Assembly (NCBI GenBank): GCA_026168455.1
Contig: CM047431.1
Location: 50,900,029-50,964,028, forward strand
Source of the DNA: Theocolax elegans
Taxonomy: Eukaryota > Arthropoda > Insecta > Hymenoptera > Cerocephalidae
Direction: 5' to 3'
DNA: 64,000 nt
In this document: positions 18,324-29,047 of the stretch, piece by piece
Position numbering within the stretch: the first letter of the stretch is position 1
How the letters are laid out: every line of letters begins with the position of its first letter
The notes under the pieces: generated by a model
Seen by the model: only the letters and a program-made list of their open reading frames with translations
What the model was told of the DNA's origin: nothing
The model's database searches: none
Program-made: the position numbers and the translations under genes

Positions 18324-19706
18324 CCATATATATATATATATGGGAGATTCCATGTGAAGTGATCCAGTTAAAAAATAGAATTTTGTTTTAATGTATGGAA
18401 TCAGTAAAAAACTACTTGAATAGAGTGTAGCTAAATTTTTAGACCTGAATTTCAATTAGTACCACAGTTGTAGCCAATCAAAAAGTCGTATTTTTTTGAA
18501 AAAATTGACTTTTTGGCCATGTTTATCACTTAATAACTCAAAATCTAACAATTTTTTCTTATATACATTAAATTTGAAAAAGTTTATTAATTTCAAGAAG
18601 AATCAGTTCAAATATTTCATTTATATTATTTTTAAACTTTGAATATAGTTATAATCAATAAAAACCTTTATAGTAAAAAAAAGGGTTGTACGATCAAAAA
18701 TATTTTATCCATCCAAAAATCTAATTCATCGATGATTAATTACCTTCAAAATAATGCAAAGTTTGAGTGCGGCAGAGCATTTTAGACAAAGTTATGGTGT
18801 TTTTAGGCAAATTTCTTAAAAAAAGAGAGCGAATGCATTTTATGAAGAAAACAGACTAACCGTATACTTGCATTCAAACAATATGGCACTATTATTCCTC
18901 AATATTACTAAAATATACTATTTATTGTTAGTTACTGATAGTTTTTAATCTCTAAGTTGCTTACAAACACAAAACAGTAGGTATAAGCAGTTATACCTGT
19001 TATATAATTGGATAAATACCTAAAACTTTTTATAATTCCAATAAATCCAATTATATAACAGGTATAACTAAAAGTATCAGACTTAAATAACAACTAAATA
19101 AAAGTATCAGTAACTAACAATAAATAGTATATTTTAGTAATATTGAGGAATAATAGTGCCATATTGTTTAAATGCAAGTATACGGTTAGTCTGTTTTTTT
19201 TCATAAAATGCATTCGCTCTCTTTTTTTAAGAAATTTGCCTAAAAACACCATAACTTTGTCTGAAATGCTCTGCCGCACTCAAACTTTGCACCATTTTGA
19301 AGGTAATTAATCATCGATGAATTAGATTCTTGGATGGATAAAATATTTTTGATCGTACAACCCTTTTTTTTACTATAAAGGTTTTTATTGATTATAAATA
19401 TATTCAAAGTTTTAAAATAAAATAAATGAAATATTTGAACTGATTCTTCTTGAAATTAATAAACTTTTTCAAATTTAATATATATAAGAAAAAATTGTTA
19501 GATTTTGAGTTATTAAGTGATAAACATGGCCAATAAGTCAATTTTTTCAAAAAATTCTATTTTTTGTTTGACTACAACTCTGGTACTAATTGAAATTCAG
19601 GTCTAAAAATTTAGATACACTCTATTCAAGTAGTTTTTTACTGATTCCATACATTAAAACAAAATTCTATTTTTTAACTGGATCACTTCACATGGAATCT
19701 CCCATA

Positions 19707-19715
<9 letters not shown>
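18324..19715. mobile_element. Foldback (long inverted repeat) element, about 1.39 kb
   Basis: Two arms of about 620 bp (18341-18970 and 19080-19703) are inverted copies of each other, well over 90% identical by eye over the outer 200 bp. Both end in TGGGAGATTCCATGTGAAG next to a TA-dinucleotide tract. The spacer holds a second nested inverted repeat (about 18988-19013 with 19046-19071). There is no transposase and no credible ORF; the small open frames are shadows of the arms. TA-rich flanks suggest insertion into a TA microsatellite. A transcript across it would form a hairpin of about 600 bp. Confidence 0.85.
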
Positions 19716-19751
<36 letters not shown>

Positions 19752-19752
19752 A
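19711..19752. repeat. (TA)n(TG)n microsatellite
   Basis: Compound dinucleotide run at the right edge of the foldback element. Confidence 0.95.
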
Positions 19753-20037
19753 ATCAGATATTGTGTATGAAACAGTATATGATTTTAGTCGATATTTACG
19801 AAGCACAATAATTTGCATGCCAATACGCGAAGCATTCAACAAAAAAAATAGAAACCAAAAAAAAAACAGAAAAAAACTAGAATAAAAGATTTTGATATTT
19901 ATACGGATAAAAATCTTATTCGGCGTGTAAATACCTAATAGGTAGGTATACGCTTTAGTAAAACCTGTATCTATTTTTAGTTGCAGTAAACAGTAAAAAA
20001 TAGTTGAAAAATCCCCCTTTAAGAAAATGATGTGAAG

Positions 20038-20948
20038 AAGGTGGTTCGATACCGGTCGCGGGGGGAATCGGTGCGGGGAGGGATTGTCGATTTCAGCTAT
20101 TGTGGAAGTATTATGAACGACAAAATTAAAATACTAACCCCATGTAAAAACATTTGCCCGCGTGCTCGACGCACCGACTCGGCGAATTAAAAAAATTATT
20201 TTATTTTCAACTCGCCGTATCTCACAATCTAATTAATGGATCGTTCCAAAAAAATTACAGAGTATACATTATAAGTACTAGTCCCTTACTGCCGCATTAC
20301 AAAATGACTAAGGTATTATAAAACACGTAAAAAAAATTATAAACAAAAAACATTTTTTAATACGCTACTAATTTCTTAATTGAAAAAAAGTGAGTGGGGA
20401 AGTTTTAAAAAATGACAAAATAAAACTGCTGTATTATTTAAAATATATTAAAGAAGATGTGTACAAAATTTGAGGTCCAAATATGCAGTGGAAAAAAAGT
20501 TAGAGGTGATTTAGTGTTTTGCGTTCAAATAAAGACAAACGCGCACTTGGCTAACTGCGAGTCTCTCATTTCTGTCTTGTAGGGTCCTTGTAGCTTATAG
20601 CCCGCGCGACATTTTTTTCACATCTACGCTTGTATCTCGACAATAACAATGGATATGCATATTTTTTAAGACGGGAATCTCTTTAGAAATAAATATTCTT
20701 TTATTTAAAAAGTTTTTATATTCAATCATAGGTGTAGAAATATGTATAAATTACGGTAAAAGGATAAATTGTGTCATCACTCCATAAGAGCCTGTAGCAA
20801 AATTTTGAAGTTACAACTAATTTATTTAAAAAATAAGGTCCGTGACCATATTCAAACCTTATTTGGTCATTAAAGCATATTAAATGGAATGTTTATAACT
20901 TGGTTTCATTCATATCTGTTATTGTCGACTTTAGTATCGAACCACCTT
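20038..20948. mobile_element. Putative non-autonomous DNA element with 15-bp terminal inverted repeats
   Basis: AAGGTGGTTCGATAC at 20038-20052 is exactly inverted at 20934-20948. The interior of about 880 bp lacks a credible ORF and has a GC-rich start (20050-20090). No convincing target-site duplication is visible beside the ends, so the element call rests on the inverted termini alone. Confidence 0.5.
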
Positions 20949-21706
20949 AAAACGTGATATGATTGGTCGGTTAGAACTTAGATGCGTGAGTTTATTATTA
21001 ATTAGTGAGTTAAACTGCCATTTCAGAAATATAAATATTAGTAATATATTAAATAGAACCTAAACGGAAATATATAATTCAAAATATTCTTACATTACGA
21101 ATAAAATTTATATTCAAAATTATCGAATTACGTAATCTTGTATATGAAATCTCACAAGTTCTAAACAAATACCCAATTATACCTCGCGCGTAATATATAA
21201 TAATTTAGCATCACCTTGTAAACAAATAATGAAACATTGTAAATATGGAAAATTAAATAATTGATAGTTTCTATTTATAAATAAAAGAATAGTTGATTTA
21301 AGGAAAAATGATGATTAAAATGAGGATTGCATTAACGTTAATCTATCGAATCTCTCGGAACGTCGGATCGCGGCTGGTGAATAATTGTACAGCCCGGCCT
21401 ATAGCCAACGCGCGTAATTGTTGTGTATGCAAATTACAGCTGACTAAACCTGACCTAAGGTAAATTAAGCATCAATCAATTAGGACACTGTCTACTTCCC
21501 CTTGTCGTCGTTTACAACACACGTGGCTTAGGTCGTTGACTCGACCTTTTATACGTATACCTATATATATAAACTGGCAATTATAGAGAATGTAAATATA
21601 GGTATATACATAAAACCTCTATATAAATCTACATTCGATTAATTACTATGTTGAGACTTTTTGCGCAAATTTTTTAATTTTTATTTTGTTAATTGTTATC
21701 ATAACA
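20949..21706. other. Intergenic, no gene seen; possible regulatory patch
   Basis: AT-rich except for 21340-21560, a GC-richer patch with CAGCTG and CACGTG E-boxes, homeodomain-type TAATTG/ATTAATTG-like words and a TGACCTAAGGT half-site. Enhancer identity is only a possibility. Confidence 0.3.
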
Positions 21707-21749
21707 TATTTATTTATTTGTTTATTTATTTATTTATTTATTTATTTAC

Positions 21750-21784
<35 letters not shown>

Positions 21785-22040
21785 TTAAGATAAAACGGGC
21801 GAAGTTTGCCCAATTATACATTATTGAAATACAATTAAAATAAAACACATACAAGAAGACATACACGGCTATGCGAGAACACATTTAGCAGATGCAAATT
21901 TTAGTATCTCTTATTTAAACACTCCTATTATTGAGTTCACATTTCTAATAACGGAAAAAGACGATTCCAACATCTCCGTAACCGGGGGATGGTAGAATAA
22001 TAATTTAAATTTAAAGTGCATACAATTTCACATACATAAC
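21707..22040 (-). mobile_element. Possible 3' end of a LINE with tetranucleotide tail (minus strand)
   Basis: A (TTTA)n run at about 21707-21786 is (TAAA)n on the minus strand. It directly follows, on that strand, a hairpin-forming GGGCAAACTTCGCCC. A tetranucleotide tail after a small 3' hairpin is a common LINE 3'-UTR layout. No coding region is visible beside it, so a plain microsatellite is the alternative. Confidence 0.35.
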
Positions 22041-22365
22041 TCGGGTTTTTTTTAAATAATAATTAACGATTCCATCAGAAAACAAATTAATAATCGTATC
22101 ACACGCAATAAGCCCAGATTATCATATATCTAATATCGAAAAATATATTAGTGAATATCCACTGACTTATTAGTGAAGAATTACTGATTGAAAAGGTGAT
22201 TAGTAGGTCACTATAATTTTTAGTGAATAATCGCTAATTGAAATAGTAAATCCTAATGTCCGTAAACTAGTGAGTGAAAAATCACTAATTCAACTAATAA
22301 CGGTATGCTAATGAGTTAGAGTAGTGAATATTCAAAATATTTATCATTAAAAAATCAATTTAATT

Positions 22366-23079
22366 AAGATAAAATATAAATCTACTGGATTCCGGGACAT
22401 AAGCCAGGCCTGACAGGCAACGAAATGGGGGATAGGCTGGCTAAGGAGGCTTCAAAACTTGAACCCGATCACTGTTGTAAACTGCCATTTACAGATTTTA
22501 ATGAGACCTTTAAACTGAACGTAAAAAAGAATACCAACTTACACCTTATTCAAAGCAGTAACACAAAAGGAAACAAATATTTTAAATACTATTATAAGAA
22601 CAATACCAAACCATGGTTTTCTAATAAAAATCTGCCCCGAGAAATTATAACAAGTATAAACAGATGCAGAGCAGATCACTACAGTCTTGCAGCCTCCTTA
22701 GCACGTTGTAAAATAATAGAAAGCCCCTTCTGTAATTGTACGGAAAATACAATCATTCAAGATCTAGAGCATATACTATGGAAATGTCCTTTATACGAAG
22801 AATAAAGGAAAAAATTCTTAAAAAATCTTAATAAACAAAAGTTTGAAAATCCACTAGCGAGCTACGTTATTTTGTACAATCCGACAAAAAAACTATGTAA
22901 TTCCTTATTAGAATTTTATAAAAGAATGTAAAATACAAATTTAATTAAGATATACAATCATGTAAATAAGATACAGATATGTCAAAATGTAAATACAAAA
23001 TGTATTAAACTCTGTAGCTAAATAATCCTCTTCTAAGGATTAAAATAGCCTTAATAAATAAAAAAAAGAAGATAAAATA
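22366..23079 (+). mobile_element. 5'-truncated non-LTR retrotransposon with 11-bp target-site duplication
   Basis: The insert (22377-23068) is flanked by exact copies of AAGATAAAATA (22366-22376 and 23069-23079) and ends in an A-rich tail. It carries only the 3' end of a LINE ORF2, with the RNase H C-terminal block and a Cys/His-rich tail (separate entry). 5' truncation plus a target-site duplication and A-tail is the hallmark of target-primed reverse transcription. Confidence 0.9.
22386..22931 (+). pseudogene. LINE ORF2 C-terminal fragment (RNase H end plus CCHC-like tail)
   Basis: The frame opens with a YWIPGHKPGLTGNEMGDRLAKEA segment, the last conserved block of a retrotransposon RNase H (His, Asn/Glu and Asp present). 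It continues to CNC...LEHILWKCPLY, the C-terminal Cys/Cys/His/Cys motif of jockey/R1/I-type ORF2 proteins. A TAA at 22803-22805 interrupts it, yet the frame resumes with family-like sequence to a second stop at 22929-22931, so the copy is mutated as well as truncated. No start or catalytic RT region is present. Confidence 0.8.
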
Positions 23080-23888
23080 AACTAATTATTTATATAAATA
23101 TATTTAATTAAGCGAATAGTAGAATTTTCACTAATTTATTTTTAGGGAGTAATTTCAATTATATTGATCTTATTTTATTATAAGTAATAAAGATTAACAT
23201 AAAATAATTTTGGATGTCAAAATATTTGGACAGCTTTATGAAGCAGTGTATCAAGTAAAATATCCATATACTTACTATTTAATATTCAATTTATCAATTA
23301 TTTTTTATATTTACACTTGTAATATCAAAAAATGGATATGATAGAGTATATATATGCGTGTGTGTGTGTGTTGATCAAAACACCAAAACTTTTCCTTATT
23401 TTGATTAAAAAAAAAATTTTAATTGTCAAGAACAATAATATTATACGTACATTATTATTATTATACAAAAATAGATTAAGTATCTTTACAAATATTAAAT
23501 TATTATTTAAATTCATTCTATTGCCAATCAATTTTCGTTATAACGTATGCTACAGAGTTATTCCTATAAATGCAGGTTATACACTGTATAAAAAATCATT
23601 TCAAAATTAGGTAAATTAGGTAATTATAATAACTAGATTTAAGGAATTAAGGTTAGAAATTTGAAATATTTAATAAGTATATCACAAGATAATCATCGCC
23701 TTTCTATTTTTAGTCACGTACCATCGTTATAATCAAATTATAAAATCATATAGTCAAATGATTTAAATAAGTAAAATAATGGACAAACGAAAAATAAATA
23801 AAAAATTATATATAATAATGTGAATAAAATTAAAAATTTTTTGTTTGCAATAAAAGTACAGCCATGACAAAAAGGTCAACGACTAAAT
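23080..23888. other. AT-rich intergenic DNA, nothing recognised
   Basis: Only short simple repeats are seen, including a (TG)n run near 23357-23371. No coding sequence is supported. Confidence 0.6.
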
Positions 23889-24618
23889 TTTGATGTTTAG
23901 CTTATAAAGAGACCCTCATATGTTTGGGAAACGAATCATGTCCAGCTTGTAGGATGCTTTCTAATATAAAAATGTAAATAAACCCACAGCCGCAGACGCT
24001 AACAATCGTTTTTACGAAAGTTATACGCTGTTAAAGCAAAATTTACAAAAAAAAAAAGAGGCTTTACTTTAAACGCTTGCAACTTCTAAACTATCAGATA
24101 TTAACAAAAGTTAAAAAGAAAACCGAGACAAAATGCATTGAGAAAAATGCTAGTACAAATTACTATTTTAATGGTAAAAGGAAGACAGACTTGTACAATT
24201 ATAAAACTTACTATTAATAATGGTAAAAATTGCCACCATTTTGGAAAAATTACCATTAATAGTGGTAATTTTTACCACTATTAATAGCAATTTTTATAAT
24301 TATGCAAGTCTGTCCTCCATTTACCATTAAAATAGTAATTTATACTAGCAAATTTTTCTCAGTGTAAGAAAATAAGCTTAAATCCGTTGAAATGGATCAA
24401 AGTTATTATAACTGAATTAAGAATTTGAAGAAATTTTAACGAAAATTAAGTATTATATAAATTTTATTGATCTTTTAAAGTAAAGCCTCATTTGTATAAA
24501 TATTACTTTAATAGAGTATAACTTTTGAAAAAAAACGATTGTTAGAATCTGCGGCTCCGTGTATCAATCCGTTTTCCAAACATATGATATGGTCCCCTTG
24601 TCAGTTATAAACATCAAT
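23889..24618. mobile_element. Imperfect palindromic (foldback/MITE) element, about 730 bp
   Basis: The whole segment is an imperfect inverted repeat centred near 24245. The outer arm TTTTGATGTTTAGCTTATAA and the CATATGTTTGGGAAACG and GCGGCTCCGTG/CACAGCCGCAG blocks recur inverted at 24540-24618. The inner arm (about 24150-24235 against 24262-24365) repeats ACCATTAAAATAGTAA and GACAGACTTG. Divergence between outer arms (around 20% by eye) suggests an old insertion. No ORF. Confidence 0.75.
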
Positions 24619-26284
24619 AATAAAAATTATACGATAAATTGTATGTATAATAATCTAATCTCGTGATAATTAATGTACAAGTGGCGCACAATTAATTATT
24701 TTTTAAACGCGAACAACAAAATAAAAAATAAATTAGTTTAAGTAGTAATATCACGTTATCGTGCAGGAAGGAATACCGCCGCGCAATCGCATTTAAATTC
24801 AATTAATCACCCATAAATCCAATTATTCGATCAACAAAGTGTTAAATATTTATATGCACACATAGGCGTATTGCGTGTATATGTTGAATAAATAATTAAC
24901 ATTAATCGAATTTTTTTTCAAACCGATCATCAATTTCTCTTAATACGCGTCAATATTTGTCATAGCGTATTATACGTATATAGTAGAAATATATATAAAT
25001 AAATAATAATTGTTCAACTCGATGTAGGTGATCTTTGTATTTTGTAATATTAATCTCGCGTATCCGTAAATAATCGATCGACACCTGTATATATTATATA
25101 TAACGTATTATAACAATGTTACGCGCTGTGTGTATATATATACATTATCTTTGTGGCATTATAATGACAATGTAAACGTTCTTTTTTCTTGTTAATTTAA
25201 ATGAAGAATTTTTAAACAAAATTGTTATTAACGGTTAATTTGATTGTATTAGATATTATATATTATACTTTAAATATATAATATAATATCAAATTTTTCG
25301 TTTGTTTACGCCATTTCCTATGTACATATACATGGGATTTGCAATATTACATAATGTTATAAGATATGTTATTAAATAAATTAATAAATATATCTTCGTG
25401 GTGTGTGATACGTTTGTATACATGTGTGCGTATATAAGTGTTGAACAAATACATATAGGTAAAGCATATCTTCGATGAGTTACTGTTAGTTTAACAAAAT
25501 GAAACCATCAAAATCAGCTTAGCAATCCAAGTTTTCATTGGTTGTTAGCGATCAAGTTCAGAAATCCCATTCACAAGGGAATTCGGATACAAAATCCGTA
25601 CAACCCTTTGAGTTAATTGCCCGTCATGTCAATTCCTGCTAGTCATTACGTCCAACACGCGAGCGAAACGACGTTGGAGCACGCGAAATATCGCGTCAAG
25701 TTACAAATTAAAATACACTAAACGGATAAGATTTTTTGTTTTTTTTTTTTTAATTGTAAGATCAAGGAATCTCTAAAAAAATAATGAAAAATTATACAAA
25801 ACACGATTAATCAAACGTTTATTTGTTGGAGAATATTATGTTTTTTTTTATCATATTTGTAAACAAAATTACATTTAAATAATAATAACATTTTAATGTT
25901 ACAAATATCTTGCATCATTAGGGATTTTTGAAGAATAAACCAGCAAGATAAACACACACGGGTTATTGGGTTATTGAAGAATTTTTACAATAAAATTTGT
26001 ACAAGTAGTTTAATTTTATGTTATTATTTATAAATTGGTTGAAAAAGAACATTAGTTTCTTTCGAGGGCAAATAACGAGTAAGAGCTCGATCAAGTGTTA
26101 TATAATCTTCAACTTCTTTTATATTATAGTGAAATTCGTTCGATCTTTGATATCCAGTTTACGGTATTCCCTGACCTAACACGTATACAAATATTGCATG
26201 TGCGCGCGCGTGTGTGTGTGCGTGCGTATGATGTGTATTTTCGTAATTACATTAGAATAGTAAATGCGTATTTCAGTTCATGAT
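24619..26284. other. Intergenic, no gene seen
   Basis: AT-rich with several (TA)n runs. A GC-richer patch at 25500-25700 (ends with CACGCGAGCGAAACGACG) could be regulatory, but nothing is recognised. A (CG/TG)n run lies near 26205-26225. Confidence 0.5.
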
Positions 26285-26442
26285 GTCTCACTGTCCTAGA
26301 GGTCATCTTGGTCACCTGGACATCGTCTGCAGGACTGAGGTGACTACTATTTTTTGGGATTCATGAAGTATTAAAGATGGACCTAAATCTCACGACCTGG
26401 AGATCATTCTGACTACCTGAATATCGTCTGCAATGACTGATT
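26285..26442. repeat. Two diverged direct copies of a 55-bp unit
   Basis: 26285-26341 and about 26387-26442 share the ordered words TCTCAC, GAGGTCAT/GAGATCAT, CACCTGGACATCGTCTGCA/TACCTGAATATCGTCTGCA and GACTGA, about 100 bp apart. No family is recognised. Confidence 0.6.
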
Positions 26443-26701
26443 AATTTTTATTGTTTTCAATTTAAAATAGATGATGAATCTTCCAGCAGATTATACGTTC
26501 AGTAATATATATTTTAATATTGTGCATTATTTCATGATTTTTAGTCATGACATTTTGAGAGGGGAAAATAAAGAAGGAACTCTTATTACCAGGATTATTA
26601 TATATGGATTATTACAAATTTATAATAAAAATATGAAATTAATTTTTTTAACGATTCCTGCTTCTTATAACCATTGTTTATGAAAGATATTCAGAGAAAC
26701 C

Positions 26702-27386
26702 TACACGGAGAGAAATAATTTGTAAATATTACAAAGCAGTTTGGTAAAAATTCCTAAACTCTCAAGTAATGTGGTAACAAACTGCGAATCTCGTAATTTT
26801 TACCAAACTAAATTGTAATTTTAATTTTTTTTTTAACATCAGAAAAAAAATTTTATTCCTCCCATATTATTTATTTTTGAGTTTATGTATATTATTCGAG
26901 TGTTATGGAAATTTTAAATATTTAAATGAAATTTAATTAGTGAAAAAAATTCTGGATGTCATCGGGATCGAACCTGCGAAGTTTGGGTTGAGAATCCAAG
27001 TCCTTACCATTGCGCCACCGCGTCACTTGCATGTGTTTCATCGAATCGTCCTTTTAAAGTAAACAAACGAACGACGCGATTCCAATAAAAATTTTATTTA
27101 TCGCTTCTTTTCGGTATCTCGTGCTGTACTGTTGTTTATAGAATTTCGTAAACAGTATAGGAAAAAATCAGAGTTAATAAAATTTACAAGCTTAATTGTA
27201 AAATTTAGTACGCTAACTCCACAAATTTTACTACATTTAGAGTAAATTTTACTACATTTACTGTAAATTTTACTTAGCAGTTTGGTAATTTTTTCGGTTT
27301 TTTCGGTCTGTTACCACATTACTTGGGAGTTTGGGAATTTTTACCAAACTCCTTTGTAATATTTTCTAAATATTTCTCTCCGTGTA
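26702..27386. mobile_element. MITE with TACACGGAGAGAAAT terminal inverted repeats
   Basis: The termini 26702-26716 and 27372-27386 are exact inverted copies. Similarity continues inward about 90 bp (AAATTCCTAAACTC, AAGTAATGTGGTAACA against their complements). The same CTCCGTGTAG end recurs near 37075, 42222 and in a diverged form at 51530, so this is a family in the window. The interior carries a tRNA-like segment on the minus strand. No transposase. Confidence 0.8.
26953..27024 (-). pseudogene. tRNA-like pseudogene (CTC anticodon position) inside a MITE
   Basis: On the minus strand a 72-base stretch has an A box (TGGCGCAATGGTAAGGAC), an anticodon-like loop TTCTCAA (CTC, Glu) and a B box (GGTTCGATCCC) at tRNA spacing. 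The acceptor and T stems do not pair properly, so this is a degenerate tRNA or the head of a tRNA-derived SINE, unlikely to be a working tRNA. Confidence 0.6.
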
Positions 27387-27483
27387 TAAGTCTAAACAAG
27401 CCTGAGAGAGTTATGGTATAGAATAAACATAGAATTATTGTTTAAATAACTATATTTTTTTACTATAATAGATTTCATGGCAA

Positions 27484-27962
27484 TCATTGTTTGATATATT
27501 CTTTTTTTTTTTTTTATTCTTGATTTTGTGCACTCTTTTTCCTGGCACTTCCTACCGTTTATCACCCTGGGGACTTTAACGGTGTCCACCTACCACCTAT
27601 GTGTGGGTGCTTTATCCCTCCCTTAAAACCCCACCATCTCGCATTTGCCCCGGGGTTATGCCCGTGGATGAGGGAAACCTGTGAAGCAGGGAAAACCTCA
27701 CCCGAGATGGCCGGTGTATTCGAAACATTCTTTTTGGGTGTCAAAGTCACATTGCGTAGGCCTTGACACCGAAACCGAATGTTTCACACCTCCCGCTCAC
27801 GTTGTGAAGTGTGGAAAAACACCTAACCCGCCACGAAAGTCAAGCGACCGAGAGCGTCACCCATCCACTTGGATACCGCGCTCAATACTGCTTAACTTCC
27901 GTGACCGGTTGAGGTGCGTCTCCGCCACTCCGCCACCGCGTCGGTTCATTGTTTGATATATT
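27484..27962 (-). mobile_element. Chimeric tRNA-like/5S-rRNA-derived SINE with 17-bp target-site duplication
   Basis: The insert (27501-27945) lies between exact copies of TCATTGTTTGATATATT (27484-27500 and 27946-27962). On the minus strand it starts at 27945 with GACGCGGTGGCGGAGTGG, which contains a consensus pol III A box. It runs at 27907-27857 into a segment matching the 3' half of 5S rRNA (GGAAGTTAAGC, then TTGAGCGCGG, then GGATGGGTGAC), has a body of about 300 bp, and ends in an A-rich tail (poly-T at 27502-27516 on the plus strand). Its high GC content contrasts with the surroundings. The 17-bp duplication and A-tail indicate LINE-assisted retroposition. Open frames across it are incidental. 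Confidence 0.85.
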
Positions 27963-28404
27963 TTTTTCCTTTCTATGATTATCTTGAAAACTAAAATTCT
28001 CGAGAATCACTTTTTGGACTATGTCTAAATTTATGGAAATTTTTGTCTATTGTTTTTATATCCTAACTGAAAAAAAAATTAATTTTCATACACTTTTATC
28101 AGTTTACGTAATTGGCAATTTATGTTGTTTGTGATTATTTCGATGGCTAATAGAATTAGAACCAGAATAATATCAATATTTTCTACTACATTTTTAAAAC
28201 TTCATTGTATTTCATTAAATATTCGCTTAATACATTCAAAGTTTTTCACTCCGTTTTAACATTTTAAAAATAAATATATTCATTTCGGTTGTCTTTATCA
28301 TTCGAGATTCAAATTTAGGTTTTGGGTATAGACCTAAGATCACAGTAATCTTGTAAACAGTGCAAATTTTCTAAATATACTGACGATTGATTTTGGATGT
28401 AACT

Positions 28405-28479
28405 GGGGCCTTATTCAGTCATTTTAACGCAAGCGCTAATCGTACTTAGCGCTTGCGTTAAATGACTGAATAAGGCCCC
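28405..28479. repeat. 75-bp near-perfect hairpin (mini-MITE or stem-loop)
   Basis: Arms of 34-35 bases starting GGGGCCTTATTCAGTCATTT are inverted with one extra T and a loop of about 6 bases. It directly abuts the CTCGAA-rich element. The size and pairing resemble a miRNA precursor or a very short MITE. Confidence 0.75.
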
Positions 28480-29047
28480 TGGGAAAGAGCGAGTAGCACC
28501 CGAAATTTCGAATTACTCGATTCAAATACTCGACGCGACAAGTTCGAGCTGAGTAGCGAGTCGAGTCGGTTTTGCGATTTCACCAAGTTACTCGAAAAAA
28601 ACAGCATACTTGATTCGCTTGATCTGTTCTAGCCGCTCGAACTGCTCGAAATACTCGGATTATTCGTGTGCTATGGGGTCGCCATTTTACCTCCCGTGGT
28701 GTGAATACTATTTTTTTCAACAACGGGTATATTGTGTTTTAAAAAATAGTATATTGTGTGCTAAGAGGCTTTTTCAACCAAATGTGGGTGCAGTGCTCAG
28801 CCGAACACTTTACGCCCTTGGCACACACGACATTATACTATTGTAAATACTCGAAAATGGACGAATTGCTCGAAAAAATCAACTTGTTCGAACTATTCGA
28901 GCGGTTCGACCACTCCGAGTTGCTCGAACAATTTGAGTAACTCGATACATTTTTAACGTTCGAAAAAACCGAGTACTCGATTCGTACTCGGTGAACAAAA
29001 CTCGACTCCCCTCGAGCCGAGTTTTTCGAGTACTTGCTCATTCCTAG
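28479..29047. mobile_element. hAT-like non-autonomous element rich in CTCGA(A) words
   Basis: The ends are imperfect inverted copies: CTGGGAAAGAGCGAGTA at 28479-28495 and, inverted, CTAGGAATGAGCAAGTA at 29031-29047, a form common in hAT elements. The interior is packed with degenerate CTCGAA/TACTCGA words (28500-28660 and 28850-29030) separated by an unrelated insert at about 28665-28840. No 8-bp target duplication is obvious. Open frames are products of the repeat. Confidence 0.5.

Noticed and set aside
19590..19842. Overlapping open frames on both strands
   Set aside because: They read through the foldback arm and a TA/TG microsatellite; no protein-like composition.
27562..27956. Open frames in the GC-rich insert
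   Set aside because: The insert is a pol III-type SINE with 17-bp target duplications; frames are incidental.
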